64,000 nucleotides of DNA from Saccharospirillum salsuginis. GTDB lineage: Bacteria > Pseudomonadota > Gammaproteobacteria > Pseudomonadales > Natronospirillaceae. Positions within the stretch are counted from its first letter, which is position 1. Each line of letters begins with the position of its first letter. Where the stretch lies: contig NZ_BMXR01000011.1 in assembly GCF_014651855.1 (NCBI RefSeq), positions 1-64,000 of the forward strand, read 5' to 3'. The translations under genes and the position numbers were made by a program. Below, piece by piece: positions 9,520 through 20,065 of the stretch. Below the pieces are notes generated by a model. The model saw only the letters and a program-made list of their open reading frames with translations. It was not told the origin of the DNA and searched no databases.

Positions 9520-10833
9520 ATGACCAGACAAGGACTCTCGACCGGATCGCAAGGTGGCCTGGGTGAGCTCTGGGCTCGACTGCGCTTCGTGCTGCTGGCG
9601 ATCCTGGTCTACCGAATAGGTGCCCACATCCCGGTGCCGGGCATCAACCCGGACAGCCTGGCGGCGTTGTTCGAGCGCAACCAGGACACCATTCTGAGCA
9701 TGTTCAACATGTTCACCGGGGGTGCCCTGGAACGTATGAGTATCTTCGCCCTCGGCATCATGCCGTACATCTCGGCGTCGATCATCATGCAGCTCCTGAC
9801 GGTCGTAAGTCCTCAACTGGAACAGCTTAAGAAGGAAGGTGAGGCGGGTCGTCGCAAGATGAGCCAATACACCCGCTACGGCACTCTGGGCCTGGCTCTG
9901 ATTCAGTCGCTGGCCCTGTCCGCGGGGCTGGTGAGCCAGAATGTGACCTTCACCGCCGGCCCGTCGTTCTACTTCGTGGCTGTGGTGACGTTTACCTGCG
10001 GCACCATGTTCCTGATGTGGCTGGGCGAGCAGATCACCGAACGCGGTATCGGCAACGGCATTTCACTGCTGATTTTCGCCGGCATCGTGGCCGGGCTGCC
10101 CAGTGCCGTCGGCCAGAGCTTCGAGAGCGCCCGTCAGGGTGAACTCAGCATCATCGCGCTGTTGCTGATCGGTCTGGTGGCGATTGGCGTGGTTGCGTTC
10201 ATTGTCTTCATTGAACGTGGTCAACGTCGCATCACCATCAACTATGCCAAGCGTCAGCAGGGCCGTAAGGTGTTTCAGGCCCAAAGCAGCCATCTGCCGT
10301 TGAAGATCAACATGGCGGGTGTGATTCCGGCGATTTTCGCGTCCAGCTTGCTGCTGTTCCCGGCGTCGCTCGGAAACTGGTTTGGCAGCGGTGAGAGCAT
10401 GGGGTGGCTGCAGGACATTGCTCTGTTGCTCAGCCCGGGCCAGCCGCTGTACATCCTGTTGTTCGCGGTTGCGATTATCTTCTTCTGCTACTTCTACACC
10501 GCTGTAACCTTCAATCCGAAGGATGTGGCCGAAAACCTGAAGCGCTCCGGCGCCTTCATACCGGGCATCCGCCCGGGTGAGCAGACCTCCCGTTATATCG
10601 ACGGTGTGTCCGCTCGGCTGACCTTCTTCGGTGCGATCTACATTACAGCGGTGTCCTTGCTGCCCCAGGCGCTGGTGATCGCCGCCAATGTACCTTTCTA
10701 CTTTGGTGGTACCTCCCTGCTGATCGTGGTGGTGGTTGTGATGGACTTTATGGCTCAGGTGCAATCCCACCTGATGTCACACCAGTACTCGTCGCTGATG
10801 AAGAAGGCCAATCTCAAGTCGATTGGCAACTGA
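9520..10833 (+). CDS. secY: Sec translocon channel subunit SecY
   Basis: SecY forms the protein-conducting channel with SecE and SecG. The 437-residue sequence shows about ten hydrophobic segments, with the first at roughly residues 22-42. The cytoplasmic loop region [14 protein letters not shown] and the segment [20 protein letters not shown], for the SecA and ribosome contact loops, are present. RBS AGAGGAATAA precedes the ATG. It is placed after rplO as in E. coli spc. Confidence 0.97.
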   Translation: MTRQGLSTGSQGGLGELWARLRFVLLAILVYRIGAHIPVPGINPDSLAALFERNQDTILSMFNMFTGGALERMSIFALGIMPYISASIIMQLLTVVSPQLEQLKKEGEAGRRKMSQYTRYGTLGLALIQSLALSAGLVSQNVTFTAGPSFYFVAVVTFTCGTMFLMWLGEQITERGIGNGISLLIFAGIVAGLPSAVGQSFESARQGELSIIALLLIGLVAIGVVAFIVFIERGQRRITINYAKRQQGRKVFQAQSSHLPLKINMAGVIPAIFASSLLLFPASLGNWFGSGESMGWLQDIALLLSPGQPLYILLFAVAIIFFCYFYTAVTFNPKDVAENLKRSGAFIPGIRPGEQTSRYIDGVSARLTFFGAIYITAVSLLPQALVIAANVPFYFGGTSLLIVVVVVMDFMAQVQSHLMSHQYSSLMKKANLKSIGN

Positions 10834-10873
10834 CAGCGGCGCCCCTGGTGTCTACCGGTATTTGGAGTGAAGC

Positions 10874-10987
10874 ATGAAAGTACGTGCGTCAGTCAAGAAA
10901 ATCTGCCGTAACTGCAAGATTATCCGCCGAAACGGCGCTGTGCGTGTGATCTGTACCGATCCCAAGCACAAGCAACGCCAAGGCTAA
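10874..10987 (+). CDS. rpmJ: 50S ribosomal protein L36 (zinc-ribbon form)
   Basis: This 37-residue gene encodes [20 protein letters not shown] followed by [17 protein letters not shown]. Cys11, Cys14, Cys27 and His32 form the CxxC...C...H zinc ribbon of the C+ paralogue. TTGGAGTGAAGC provides the RBS. It closes the spc group 40 bases after secY. The C+ L36 together with a C- S14 is a common combination. Confidence 0.96.
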   Translation: MKVRASVKKICRNCKIIRRNGAVRVICTDPKHKQRQG

Positions 10988-11011
10988 CGGTGATCGCAAA
11001 CGGTTGAGGTG

Positions 11012-11052
11012 GCGCCTGGCTTCCACGGGTTGATTTTGTGGAAGCCAGGCGC
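11012..11052 (+). terminator. 15-bp perfect hairpin after rpmJ
   Basis: The arms 11012-11026 and 11038-11052 pair over 15 bases without a mismatch around an 11-base loop. The hairpin ends in TATTATCT rather than a T run. It begins 24 bases after the rpmJ stop and can act as an attenuator or RNA-end protector between the spc and alpha groups. Confidence 0.65.
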
Positions 11053-11058
11053 TATTAT
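11030..11058 (+). promoter_or_regulatory. Candidate promoter of the alpha operon
   Basis: TTGATT (11030-11035) and TATTAT (11053-11058) are spaced by 17 bases. They lie in the loop and just after the right arm of the rpmJ hairpin. Transcripts would start near 11065 and carry a structured leader (11065-11149) with a C4/G5 stem and an AATAG...CTATT stem (about 11086-11107). In E. coli the rpsM leader holds the S4 repressor pseudoknot; an equivalent here is inference. Confidence 0.5.
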
Positions 11059-11149
11059 CTCGCGCCCCTATTTTGGGGGTTCATTAATAGGGCCGGCCGG
11101 CTCTATTAAAGGTTAAGCCTTTTTAAGGTTAAAAAACGGAGTAAATTGA

Positions 11150-11506
11150 ATGGCCCGTATAGCAGGCGTCAATATTCCCGACAACAAGCATGCGGTGATC
11201 TCTCTGACCTACATCTATGGTGTTGGTCACACCACTGCTAGTGACATCTGTGCCGCGGTTGGGGTTGAACCCACGACTAAGGTCAAGGATCTGTCCGACG
11301 AAAACCTGGACGCGATCCGTACCGAAGTCGGCAAGCACACCGTCGAAGGTGACTTGCGTCGTGAGATCCAGATGAACATCAAGCGGTTGATGGATCTGGG
11401 CTGCTTCCGTGGCATCCGCCACCGTCGTAGCTTGCCTTTGCGTGGACAGCGTACCAAGACGAACGCCCGTACCCGTAAAGGTCCCCGCAAGCCGATCAAA
11501 CGCTAA
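11150..11506 (+). CDS. rpsM: 30S ribosomal protein S13
   Basis: S13 contacts tRNA and forms the subunit bridges of the 30S head. The 118-residue length is that of E. coli. It begins [20 protein letters not shown] and ends with [12 protein letters not shown], the conserved basic tail. ACGGAGTAAATTGA upstream provides the RBS. It is the first gene of the alpha group. Confidence 0.96.
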   Translation: MARIAGVNIPDNKHAVISLTYIYGVGHTTASDICAAVGVEPTTKVKDLSDENLDAIRTEVGKHTVEGDLRREIQMNIKRLMDLGCFRGIRHRRSLPLRGQRTKTNARTRKGPRKPIKR

Positions 11507-11547
11507 GTTTGGTTTATTGACAACAGTTTTTGCATAGGAAATCGAAG

Positions 11548-11940
11548 ATGGCAAAGCCAGGTACGAACCGGTCGCGCAAAAAGGTGAAAAAGCAGGTCGC
11601 GGATGGCATCGCGCACATTCACGCCTCTTTTAACAACACCATCGTGACCTTGACGGACCGCCAAGGCAACACCCTGAGTTGGGCGACTGCCGGTGGCTCC
11701 GGTTTCCGTGGATCTCGTAAGAGCACCCCTTTCGCAGCACAGATCGCCGCCGAGCGCGCCGGTACCGCTGCACAGGAATATGGTCTGAAGAATCTGGACG
11801 TAGAGGTCAAAGGACCGGGTCCGGGTCGCGAGTCCGCGGTACGAGCATTGAACGCGTGTGGCTATCGAATCAGCAATATTACCGATGTGACGCCTATTCC
11901 GCACAACGGTTGCCGCCCGCCCAAGAAGCGCCGCGTTTAA
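11548..11940 (+). CDS. rpsK: 30S ribosomal protein S11
   Basis: S11 lies on the 30S platform near the E-site. The start at 11548 gives 130 residues beginning [20 protein letters not shown] (E. coli 129). An upstream in-frame start would add six unconserved residues. TAGGA (11535-11539) is the RBS. The C-terminal [19 protein letters not shown] is diagnostic. Confidence 0.96.
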   Translation: MAKPGTNRSRKKVKKQVADGIAHIHASFNNTIVTLTDRQGNTLSWATAGGSGFRGSRKSTPFAAQIAAERAGTAAQEYGLKNLDVEVKGPGPGRESAVRALNACGYRISNITDVTPIPHNGCRPPKKRRV

Positions 11941-11958
11941 AAGAGGAGACAGAGATTC

Positions 11959-12579
11959 ATGGCACGTTATATTGGTCCGAAGTGTAAGCTGTCTCGTCGT
12001 GAAGGCACAGACCTGTTCCTGAAGAGTGGGGTGCGTGCACTCGACTCCAAGTGCAAGGCCGAAACGCCGCCGGGTGTACACGGCGCACGTCGCGGACGTC
12101 TGTCTGATTACGGTGTTCAGCTGCGCGAGAAGCAGAAAGTCCGTCGTATGTACGGCATTCTGGAAAAGCAGTTCCGTAACTATTACAAAGAAGCCGCCCG
12201 TCTGAAGGGCGCAACCGGTGAAAACCTGTTGCAGCTTCTGGAAACCCGTCTGGACAACGTGGTCTACCGCATGGGCTTCGGTTCCACCCGTTCCGAAAGC
12301 CGCCAGCTGGTATCCCACAAGGCGATCCTGGTCAACGGCGCGACGGTCAACATTCCGTCCTACCAGGTCAAGCCGGGTGATGTCGTGGCCGTACGTGAAA
12401 AAAGCAAGAACCAGCTGCGCATTCAAAGCGCACTGGACATCGCTGCTCAGCGTGCGCCTGTCTCCTGGGTTGAAGTTGATGCCAAGGCTAAAGAAGGCAA
12501 GTTCGTGGCCAAGCCCGAGCGTTCCGACCTGAGCCAGGAAATCAACGAAAACCTGATCGTGGAATTGTACTCCAAGTAA
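11959..12579 (+). CDS. rpsD: 30S ribosomal protein S4
   Basis: S4 nucleates 30S assembly and in E. coli represses the alpha operon. The 206-residue product equals E. coli in length. It starts [19 protein letters not shown], and its central S4 RNA-binding domain contains [31 protein letters not shown] precedes the ATG. Confidence 0.97.
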   Translation: MARYIGPKCKLSRREGTDLFLKSGVRALDSKCKAETPPGVHGARRGRLSDYGVQLREKQKVRRMYGILEKQFRNYYKEAARLKGATGENLLQLLETRLDNVVYRMGFGSTRSESRQLVSHKAILVNGATVNIPSYQVKPGDVVAVREKSKNQLRIQSALDIAAQRAPVSWVEVDAKAKEGKFVAKPERSDLSQEINENLIVELYSK

Positions 12580-12603
12580 TCTCACTGCAAATTAGGGGCA
12601 TCT

Positions 12604-13605
12604 ATGCAGCGTTCAGCCAACGACTTTTTGACGCCACGTCATATCGATGTGCAGGAAATCAGCGCCAACCGGGCCAAGATCACGCTCGAGCCGCTTGAGC
12701 GCGGTTTCGGGCACACTCTGGGCAACGCGCTGCGCCGTATTCTGCTGTCGTCCATGCCGGGCGCCGCAATCACCGAAGTTGAAATCGACGGTGTGTTGCA
12801 TGAATACAGCACGATCGAAGGGGTGCAGGAAGACGTTCAGGAAATCCTGCTGAACCTGAAAGACGTAGCGATCAAGCTGTTCGACCGTGACGAAGTATCG
12901 CTGACGCTCAGCAAGAGCGGCGCCGGTACCCTGACCGCGGGCGATATCCAGCTGGATCATGGCGTGGAAGTCGCCAATCCGGATCACATCATCGCGCACC
13001 TCGGTGCCAACGCCGATGTGAACATGTCGCTGCGTGTGACCACCGGTCGTGGTTATGTCCCTGCGGAAGCCCGCAGCAGTGCGGAAGACGAGAGTAAACC
13101 CATCGGTAAACTGCAGTTGGATGCCACCTACAGCCCGGTCGTTCGCGTTGCCTACAGCGTTGATAACGCGCGTGTCGAGCAGCGTACCGACCTGGACAAG
13201 CTGGTGATTGAACTGGAAACGAAGGGCACGCTGGACCCCGAAGAGGCGATCCGCCGTGCGGCCACGATCCTGCAGCAGCAGGTCGCGGCCTTCGTTGATC
13301 TCGATCATCAAGCCGAAAGCGAGCCAGAGAAGGAAGAAGACAAGATCGATCCTATCCTGCTGCGCCCGGTCGATGATCTGGAACTGACGGTCCGTTCGGC
13401 GAATTGTCTGAAAGCGGAGAACATCTACTACATCGGTGACCTGATCCAGCGCACCGAAGTGGAACTGCTGAAGACTCCGAACCTGGGCAAGAAGTCTCTG
13501 ACCGAGATCAAAGACGTTCTGGCATCCAAGGGGCTGTCTCTGGGCATGGTGCTCGAGAACTGGCCACCTGCAAGTTTGAAGAATGACGATAAGGTTCTTT
13601 CGTAA
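12604..13605 (+). CDS. rpoA: RNA polymerase alpha subunit
   Basis: The alpha subunit dimerises through its N-terminal domain (about residues 1-235) and contacts UP elements and activators through its C-terminal domain (about 250-330). The 333-residue sequence has [20 protein letters not shown] in the NTD and [20 protein letters not shown] in the CTD, the DNA-binding surface. It lies 24 bases after rpsD with TTAGGGGCA as RBS. Confidence 0.97.
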   Translation: MQRSANDFLTPRHIDVQEISANRAKITLEPLERGFGHTLGNALRRILLSSMPGAAITEVEIDGVLHEYSTIEGVQEDVQEILLNLKDVAIKLFDRDEVSLTLSKSGAGTLTAGDIQLDHGVEVANPDHIIAHLGANADVNMSLRVTTGRGYVPAEARSSAEDESKPIGKLQLDATYSPVVRVAYSVDNARVEQRTDLDKLVIELETKGTLDPEEAIRRAATILQQQVAAFVDLDHQAESEPEKEEDKIDPILLRPVDDLELTVRSANCLKAENIYYIGDLIQRTEVELLKTPNLGKKSLTEIKDVLASKGLSLGMVLENWPPASLKNDDKVLS

Positions 13606-13635
13606 CCTTATATCCGGCTGGTAAGGAATGTAACA

Positions 13636-14025
13636 ATGCGTCATCGTAAAAGTGGTCGTCACTTAAACCGTACCAGTGCTCACCGCAAGGCCATGTTTCA
13701 GAACATGTGCAACTCCTTGTTCGAGCACGAAGTGATCAAAACGACCTTGCCAAAGGCAAAAGAGTTGCGTCGTTTCGCCGAACCCCTGATCACCTTGGCT
13801 AAGGATGATTCCGTAGCCAATCGTCGTCTGGCGTTCGACCGCACACGCTCCAAAGAAGCTGTTGGCAAGCTGTTCAACGAACTGGGCCCGCGCTACCAGG
13901 AACGTCCGGGTGGTTACCTGCGCGTCCTCAAGTGCGGCTTCCGTGCCGGCGACAACGCCCCTATGGCGATCGTCGAGCTGGTTGACCGTCCGGTTGAAGA
14001 GATGGACGAAGCCGCCGAAGGCTAA
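13636..14025 (+). CDS. rplQ: 50S ribosomal protein L17
   Basis: L17 lies near the tunnel exit. The 129-residue product starts [20 protein letters not shown] and contains [20 protein letters not shown], typical of bacterial L17 (E. coli 127). TAAGGAATGTAAC is the RBS. It is the last gene of the supercluster and is followed by a strong terminator. Confidence 0.97.
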   Translation: MRHRKSGRHLNRTSAHRKAMFQNMCNSLFEHEVIKTTLPKAKELRRFAEPLITLAKDDSVANRRLAFDRTRSKEAVGKLFNELGPRYQERPGGYLRVLKCGFRAGDNAPMAIVELVDRPVEEMDEAAEG

Positions 14026-14048
14026 GTTCCGCTCTTGAGCATCTGTAT

Positions 14049-14073
14049 AAAAGCCGCCTTCGGGCGGCTTTTT
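14049..14073 (+). terminator. Rho-independent terminator of the ribosomal supercluster
   Basis: An 8-bp stem AAGCCGCC / GGCGGCTT closes on a TTCG tetraloop (14051-14070) and is followed by TTT, giving a run of five T. It lies 25 bases after the rplQ stop. Confidence 0.93.
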
Positions 14074-14199
14074 GCGTTTACAGTGGGCCGGATTCAATGT
14101 CTCGGCCGCTCACCCGTCAAAAACGCCGATAGCCTCGCTTCCGGGTCACTGGAAGCCCAAAAGAACACCTTGCCACCCCCATCTCGGTCCATCAGCGGA

Positions 14200-14227
14200 T
14201 TGCCAAGCCCGACACAGGCTTTATTCT
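14200..14227 (+). promoter_or_regulatory. Candidate promoter for acetoacetyl-CoA synthetase
   Basis: TTGCCA (14200-14205) and TATTCT (14222-14227), spaced by 16 bases, lie about 45 bases before the start codon. The match to sigma-70 consensus is moderate. Confidence 0.4.
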
Positions 14228-14272
14228 AGGTCTCAGTGGTTAACAACAACGAACAACAGACCGAGAGATTCC

Positions 14273-16204
14273 ATGAGCATCCTCTATACACCGAGCGAAG
14301 CCCGCAAGGCGGCTTCACAGTTGGCGGCATTCGCCCAGCGCATCAGTGACAAAACGGGTCGGACGTTTTCCAGTTATCCCGAATTGCAGCAGTGGTCCGT
14401 CAGCGACATCCAGACTTTCTGGCGCGAGCTCTGGGATTTTGCCGGCATCGTCGGCGAGCCGGGCGAGGTTGTCCTCGCCGACCGGAGTCTGCCGGGAGCG
14501 AGCTGGTTTCCCGAGGCGCGCCTGAATTTCAGCGAAAACCTGCTTGCCCGCGGCCGGGACGGGGACGTCGCATTGATCGGCCTGTCCGAATCGCGCTCCG
14601 AGTCGGAGTGGACGTACGCGAACCTCAAGCGCGCCGTGGCGCGCCTGGCGGGGTACCTGAAGCATGAATGCGACGTCAAACCGGGAGACCGGGTCGCCGC
14701 TTACCTGGGGAACACGCCCGAGGCGATCATCGGGATGCTCGCCGCCAGCCGCATCGGCGCCGTCTGGACCTCGGCTTCACCGGACTTCGGTTTTGAAGGC
14801 GTCCTCGACCGCTTCGGTCAGGTCGAGCCCAAGGTAGTCATCGTCGGTAACGGGTACGGCTATGGTGGCAAGTACCATGAACGCGGCTCGGTCATCCGGT
14901 CGCTGCAGGATGCCATGCCGGCCGTCGGCCGCTGGATCGCCGTCGATACCCTGCCAAGCGCCGACCTGCCGGGCGGCTGTGAGCCCTGGCAGGGCATACT
15001 CGACACCGAATGGCCGGACGCGCCGCCCGAAGCCTTGCCGTTCGACCATCCGCTCTACATCCTGTACTCCTCCGGCACCACCGGCAAACCCAAGTGCATC
15101 GTCCATGGCGCCGGGGGCACCCTGTTGCAGCACTGCAAGGAATTGATGCTGCACGGCGACATCAAGCAGGATTCCGTCTTCTTCTACTTCACCACCACCG
15201 GATGGATGATGTGGAACTGGCTGGCCTCCGGTCTCGTAACCGGCGCCACCCTGGTGTTGTTCGACGGCAACCCCATGTATCCGGGTCCCGATGTCCTCTG
15301 GCGCGAAGCCGGCCGGCTGGGCATCACCCACTTCGGTACCAGCGCGAAGTACATCAGTGCGTGTCGTAAACGGGACCTAACCCCCGGGAATACATTCAAC
15401 CTAGCGCCGCTGGAAACCCTATTTTCCACCGGCTCGCCGCTCGCCCCCGAAGACTTCGATTGGGTCTACCAGGCGATCAAGCCCGACGTCAGCCTGCAGT
15501 CCATTTCCGGCGGCACCGACATCGTCTCCTGTTTCGTCGGCGGCAACCCCTGGTCGCCGGTCGTGCGCGGCAAGATCCAGGGCGCCAACCTGGGCATGGA
15601 CGTACAGGCCTGGAACGAGGACGGCCGGCCGGTCGTGGGCGAGCGGGGTGAGCTTGTCTGCGCCCAACCCGCGCCGTGCATGCCGATCTACTTCTGGAAC
15701 GATCCGAACGGTGAGCGCTACCGGTCGGCTTATTTCGACCGTTTTCCCGGCGTCTGGGCGCACGGTGACTTTATCGAATTCGACGAGGACGGCCAGGCAA
15801 TCATTCACGGTCGCAGCGACACCACCCTGAATCCGGGCGGTGTGCGGATCGGCACGGCGGAGATCTATCGTCAGGTGGAGACACTGGAAGCCATTCAGGA
15901 CTCGCTGGTGGTCGGTAAGCCGGTCAAGAACGATGTCCAGGTCATCCTGTTCGTGCAACTGGCCGAGGGCGAGACACTGACCGGCGAACTCAAGGACCGT
16001 ATCCGCAAGCGTATTCGCGAGAACACCACACCGCGCCACGTCCCCGCCGATATTGTCCAGGTGCCGTCCGTGCCCTACACCCGCTCGGGCAAGAAGGTCG
16101 AGCTGGCGGTCACCCAGATCCTCCGCGGCGAGGAGCCTCGCAATTTGACAGCGTTGGCGAATCCCGAAAGTCTGGAGGCCTACCGGGTGTATGCTTCCGG
16201 TTAG
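14273..16204 (+). CDS. Acetoacetyl-CoA synthetase (acetoacetate--CoA ligase)
   Basis: This is an ANL-superfamily adenylate-forming enzyme that activates acetoacetate with ATP and CoA, allowing ketone bodies or PHB breakdown products to enter central metabolism. The ATG at 14273 (RBS GAGAG) gives 643 residues, typical of the family (about 650); the longer upstream reading runs through the rplQ terminator and is not real. Visible motifs are the nucleotide-binding loop LYSSGTTGKPK (residues 264-274), TTTGWMMWNW (about 306-315), GGTDIVSCF (about 412), GRSDTTLNPGGVRIG (about 513) and the catalytic lysine of the SGKK motif at 607. GGTDI and the N-terminal region fit acetoacetyl- rather than acetyl-CoA synthetases. 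It is monocistronic between the rplQ terminator and a repeat-rich spacer. Confidence 0.88.
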   Translation: MSILYTPSEARKAASQLAAFAQRISDKTGRTFSSYPELQQWSVSDIQTFWRELWDFAGIVGEPGEVVLADRSLPGASWFPEARLNFSENLLARGRDGDVALIGLSESRSESEWTYANLKRAVARLAGYLKHECDVKPGDRVAAYLGNTPEAIIGMLAASRIGAVWTSASPDFGFEGVLDRFGQVEPKVVIVGNGYGYGGKYHERGSVIRSLQDAMPAVGRWIAVDTLPSADLPGGCEPWQGILDTEWPDAPPEALPFDHPLYILYSSGTTGKPKCIVHGAGGTLLQHCKELMLHGDIKQDSVFFYFTTTGWMMWNWLASGLVTGATLVLFDGNPMYPGPDVLWREAGRLGITHFGTSAKYISACRKRDLTPGNTFNLAPLETLFSTGSPLAPEDFDWVYQAIKPDVSLQSISGGTDIVSCFVGGNPWSPVVRGKIQGANLGMDVQAWNEDGRPVVGERGELVCAQPAPCMPIYFWNDPNGERYRSAYFDRFPGVWAHGDFIEFDEDGQAIIHGRSDTTLNPGGVRIGTAEIYRQVETLEAIQDSLVVGKPVKNDVQVILFVQLAEGETLTGELKDRIRKRIRENTTPRHVPADIVQVPSVPYTRSGKKVELAVTQILRGEEPRNLTALANPESLEAYRVYASG

Positions 16205-16288
16205 GGTCGCTTAAGTGCCAGCAATCCATGTACGGTGGCATTGTATGCTTCCTGGTGGCTTAGCCCTATGAAGTGCCAGGAACCCGGG

Positions 16289-16396
16289 CCAGGGATGGTG
16301 CGCGCTCTTCCGGGGGCCGCTGTGAACCCTTCCATGGGCGCTTAGCTTCGGCATCCATGCCTCAGATACCCCCTCCAGAGCACCCACCATCCCTGG
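16289..16396 (+). repeat. Cloverleaf repeat, copy A
   Basis: The outer arms CCAGGGATGGTG (16289-16300) and CACCATCCCTGG (16385-16396) pair perfectly and continue inwards imperfectly to the GGGGG/CCCCC pairs. The core carries GCTGTGAA, the mini-hairpin CCCTTCCATGGG, then GGCATCCATGCC and CTCAGATA. The arms share sequence with copy B, making A and B a closely related pair. Confidence 0.85.
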
Positions 16397-16468
16397 ACCT
16401 GGCCAAAGTGCTTCATACGCTATATAACATTGGTATATTCAGCTCCTGTGTCTCTCGCATGTACGCCC

Positions 16469-16490
16469 GTAGGGTGGGCACCGCCCACCA
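16469..16490 (+). repeat. REP-like palindrome, forward
   Basis: GTAGGGTGGGCACCGCCCAC contains the 7-bp stem GGTGGGC / GCCCACC with a 3-base loop. It belongs to a short palindrome family also found at 59151, 62187 and 62293. Confidence 0.75.
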
Positions 16491-16620
16491 GGGGAGGATA
16501 ACTAGTCTAAGTTGTAGCGCACATTTTTAGTCGTGTTTAAAGCTTATATGACATAACGTGAGAACGATGAGCACAAGAGGTTGCGCCTCTGGCGGCATCC
16601 ATTACTAGTCGATTTCTCAT

Positions 16621-16635
16621 GGTGGGCAGTGCCCA
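16621..16635 (-). repeat. REP-like palindrome, degenerate
   Basis: GGTGGGCAGTGCCCA has a 5-bp stem (TGGGC / GCCCA) around AGT. It is a shortened copy of the same family, inverted relative to the one at 16469. Confidence 0.55.
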
Positions 16636-16698
16636 TATTTGTATCTGCTGGCAAGGTAAGCTGAGCATTGGTTTTTGGGGTAAGAGGCACTTGGTCTA

Positions 16699-16828
16699 GG
16701 TCCAGGGATAGTGGGTGCTCTGGAAGGGACATCTGAGCCATGGACTGGAGCGCCAGCCCGGACCGAAGTTAAGCCTACATGGATGTATTCACGGCGGTCC
16801 CTGGAAGAGCGCGCACTATCCCTGGACC
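16699..16828 (-). repeat. Cloverleaf repeat, copy B
   Basis: Arms of 15 bases (16699-16713 and 16814-16828) pair perfectly. On the reverse strand the core reads GCCGTGAA, the mini-hairpin TACATCCATGTA, GGCTTAACTTCGG, then an enlarged second hairpin built on CTGG/CCAG, and CTCAGATG. The enlarged second hairpin is shared with copy H. Confidence 0.85.
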
Positions 16829-17076
16829 AGGTTCCCGGCACAACATACAGCCTAGCCACCAGACAGCATACCCGGCCACCAGACACCTATTCCTCGTCAC
16901 AAAATTGAACCGTGGCACTAGGGAACCAAGCACCGGCACCAAGCCATCAACCATGGAAAGTCGAACGATAGACGACCGTCAGTATCCTATCCCTATACTT
17001 TGAGGATTCTCCTTTTCCCCCCGCCGTAACCCCCCTAGAGTGGCGCTGTCCGTCACCCACAGGGAGTCAAACGAAC

Positions 17077-17361
17077 ATGGTCCAGTCAGCTATCGCACAC
17101 GTTTTCGAATTCATCAGCCAGAACCGCGGCTACCGCGCCAACATGGGCGTCGTCGTTTCCAAGGCCGCTCAGCAAACCGTTCTTTGCTGGGGTGCCGTGA
17201 AAGGCAGCGATTTTTACGTGCCCGAGTTGGAAGGTTTTCAGCGTCGCTGGCCGGACGCGGTCTGGATTCCGCTGTCCGAGCAACAGGCGCAGTTGTTTGA
17301 CCACGCCTGGGAGCAACAGCGCCCGGAAAGTTCACCGAGTCACCGGAGTTTCATGCATTGA
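17077..17361 (+). CDS. Small conserved-looking hypothetical protein
   Basis: I do not recognise the family. The 94-residue product has no signal peptide, membrane segment or cysteine cluster; it starts MVQSAIAHVFEFISQNRGYR and ends in a histidine/serine-rich tail. Support for a real gene is the RBS AGGGAG (17061-17066) 10 bases before the ATG, protein-like composition, and a good terminator at 17536-17561. It stands alone between repeat copy B and glgX. Confidence 0.55.
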   Translation: MVQSAIAHVFEFISQNRGYRANMGVVVSKAAQQTVLCWGAVKGSDFYVPELEGFQRRWPDAVWIPLSEQQAQLFDHAWEQQRPESSPSHRSFMH

Positions 17362-17458
17362 GTGAAACCCCGTCCCATGGGAAATGAAGGTACCGTTTTA
17401 ATGCCCGGCCTTTTGGCCTGCTGAGCAGTCCTCGTGTCGGCGGAGGTTAAACGCCGTC

Positions 17459-17561
17459 GGAAAGCCGCGCTTTCGTTGGAAAGTCGCTTTCCTTGGGGAA
17501 CCTTCCTCGGGTTCCCTGAGTACTCCTCGACCCTTGGGGTTCCGTCCGGAGCCCCCTTTTT
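17459..17561 (+). other. Run of hairpins ending in a terminator; possible small RNA or 3' UTR
   Basis: Three stems follow one another: GGAAAG/CTTTCC (17479-17493), GGAACC/GGTTCC (about 17499-17517), and GGGGTTCC/GGAGCCCC (17536-17555) followed by TTTTT (17557-17561). The last is a convincing intrinsic terminator on the plus strand. The block lies about 100 bases after the small gene ending at 17361, so it may be its structured 3' UTR or an independent RNA. Confidence 0.4.
17536..17561 (+). terminator. Rho-independent terminator
   Basis: An 8-bp stem with one G-U pair and a 4-base loop is followed by C and five T. It serves plus-strand transcription and sits just beyond the convergent 3' end of glgX. 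Confidence 0.8.
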
Positions 17562-17570
17562 ATCCCACTT

Positions 17571-19697
<2,127 letters not shown>

Positions 19698-19800
19698 TCT
19701 GTTGCCTCGGTTTGTTGAGCCTGGTCCGTGGTTGGGTGTCAATACGGTGCCTGGGTTGCGCCTTGCCGGGTTGCTTCTTGTGCCGAGAACTCGCGCCGGC

Positions 19801-19897
19801 TGCCCGGTAGACTCATGCGGGGTCGCCATGAACCCATCCATGGGGGCTTGACCTCGACATCCATGTCTCGCACATCCCCGCATGAGTCTACCGGGCA
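19801..19897 (+). repeat. Cloverleaf repeat, copy C
   Basis: The arms at 19801-19822 and 19876-19897 are perfect 22-bp complements. The 53-base core begins TCGCCATGAA, followed by CCCATCCATGGG, GGCTTGACCTC and the second mini-hairpin GACATCCATGTC. In that hairpin an A-T pair replaces a G-C pair seen in copies A and F. The flanks GCGCCGGC and CATCCGCCGCT resemble those of copy G. Confidence 0.92.
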
Positions 19898-19922
19898 TCC
19901 GCCGCTGGTCCTGGTCGTCACC

Positions 19923-19960
19923 GTAGGGTGGGTCGGTCCGACGTTTCGGTCGCCCACCAT
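19923..19960 (+). repeat. REP-like variant with GGTCCGAC module
   Basis: GTAGGGTGGG and CGCCCACCAT bracket the 15-mer GGTCCGACGTTTCGG (19935-19949). The same 15-mer occurs exactly, in reverse complement, inside repeat copy H (62458-62472), and a close version occurs at 59035-59049. Confidence 0.65.
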
Positions 19961-20065
19961 CTGCCAATAGGCAGATCGCAAACCCAACCTGGCTTTTTAC
20001 TCGGTTGGCGCCTTGTCTTTGTCGGATCACGCGCTCACGCGCTAATTCGACCCACGGGTAACATC

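Larger units (their letters stand above)
16205..17076. other. Repeat-rich intergenic region
   Basis: This 872-base stretch carries no convincing gene. It holds repeat copy A (16289-16396) and copy B (16699-16828) in opposite orientation, with two REP-like palindromes between them (16469-16490 and 16621-16635). A short direct repeat GCCACCAGACA occurs near 16855-16885. Small open frames inside the repeats are not supported by an RBS or any family similarity. Confidence 0.8.
19698..20065. other. glgB-glgX spacer with repeats
   Basis: This 368-base gap holds repeat copy C (19801-19897), a REP-like variant (19923-19960) and a hairpin TCTGCC/GGCAGA with an AATA loop (19960-19975). No gene is visible. 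Confidence 0.8.

Noticed and set aside
16273-16530. Short open frames inside repeat copies A and B
   Set aside because: They are translations of palindromic repeats, with no RBS and no protein-like composition.
19801-19897. Cloverleaf repeats as integron attC sites
   Set aside because: attC sites have conserved ends of RYYYAAC/GTTRRRY and a variable centre; here the centre is conserved and the arms vary, and no such end motif or integrase is seen.
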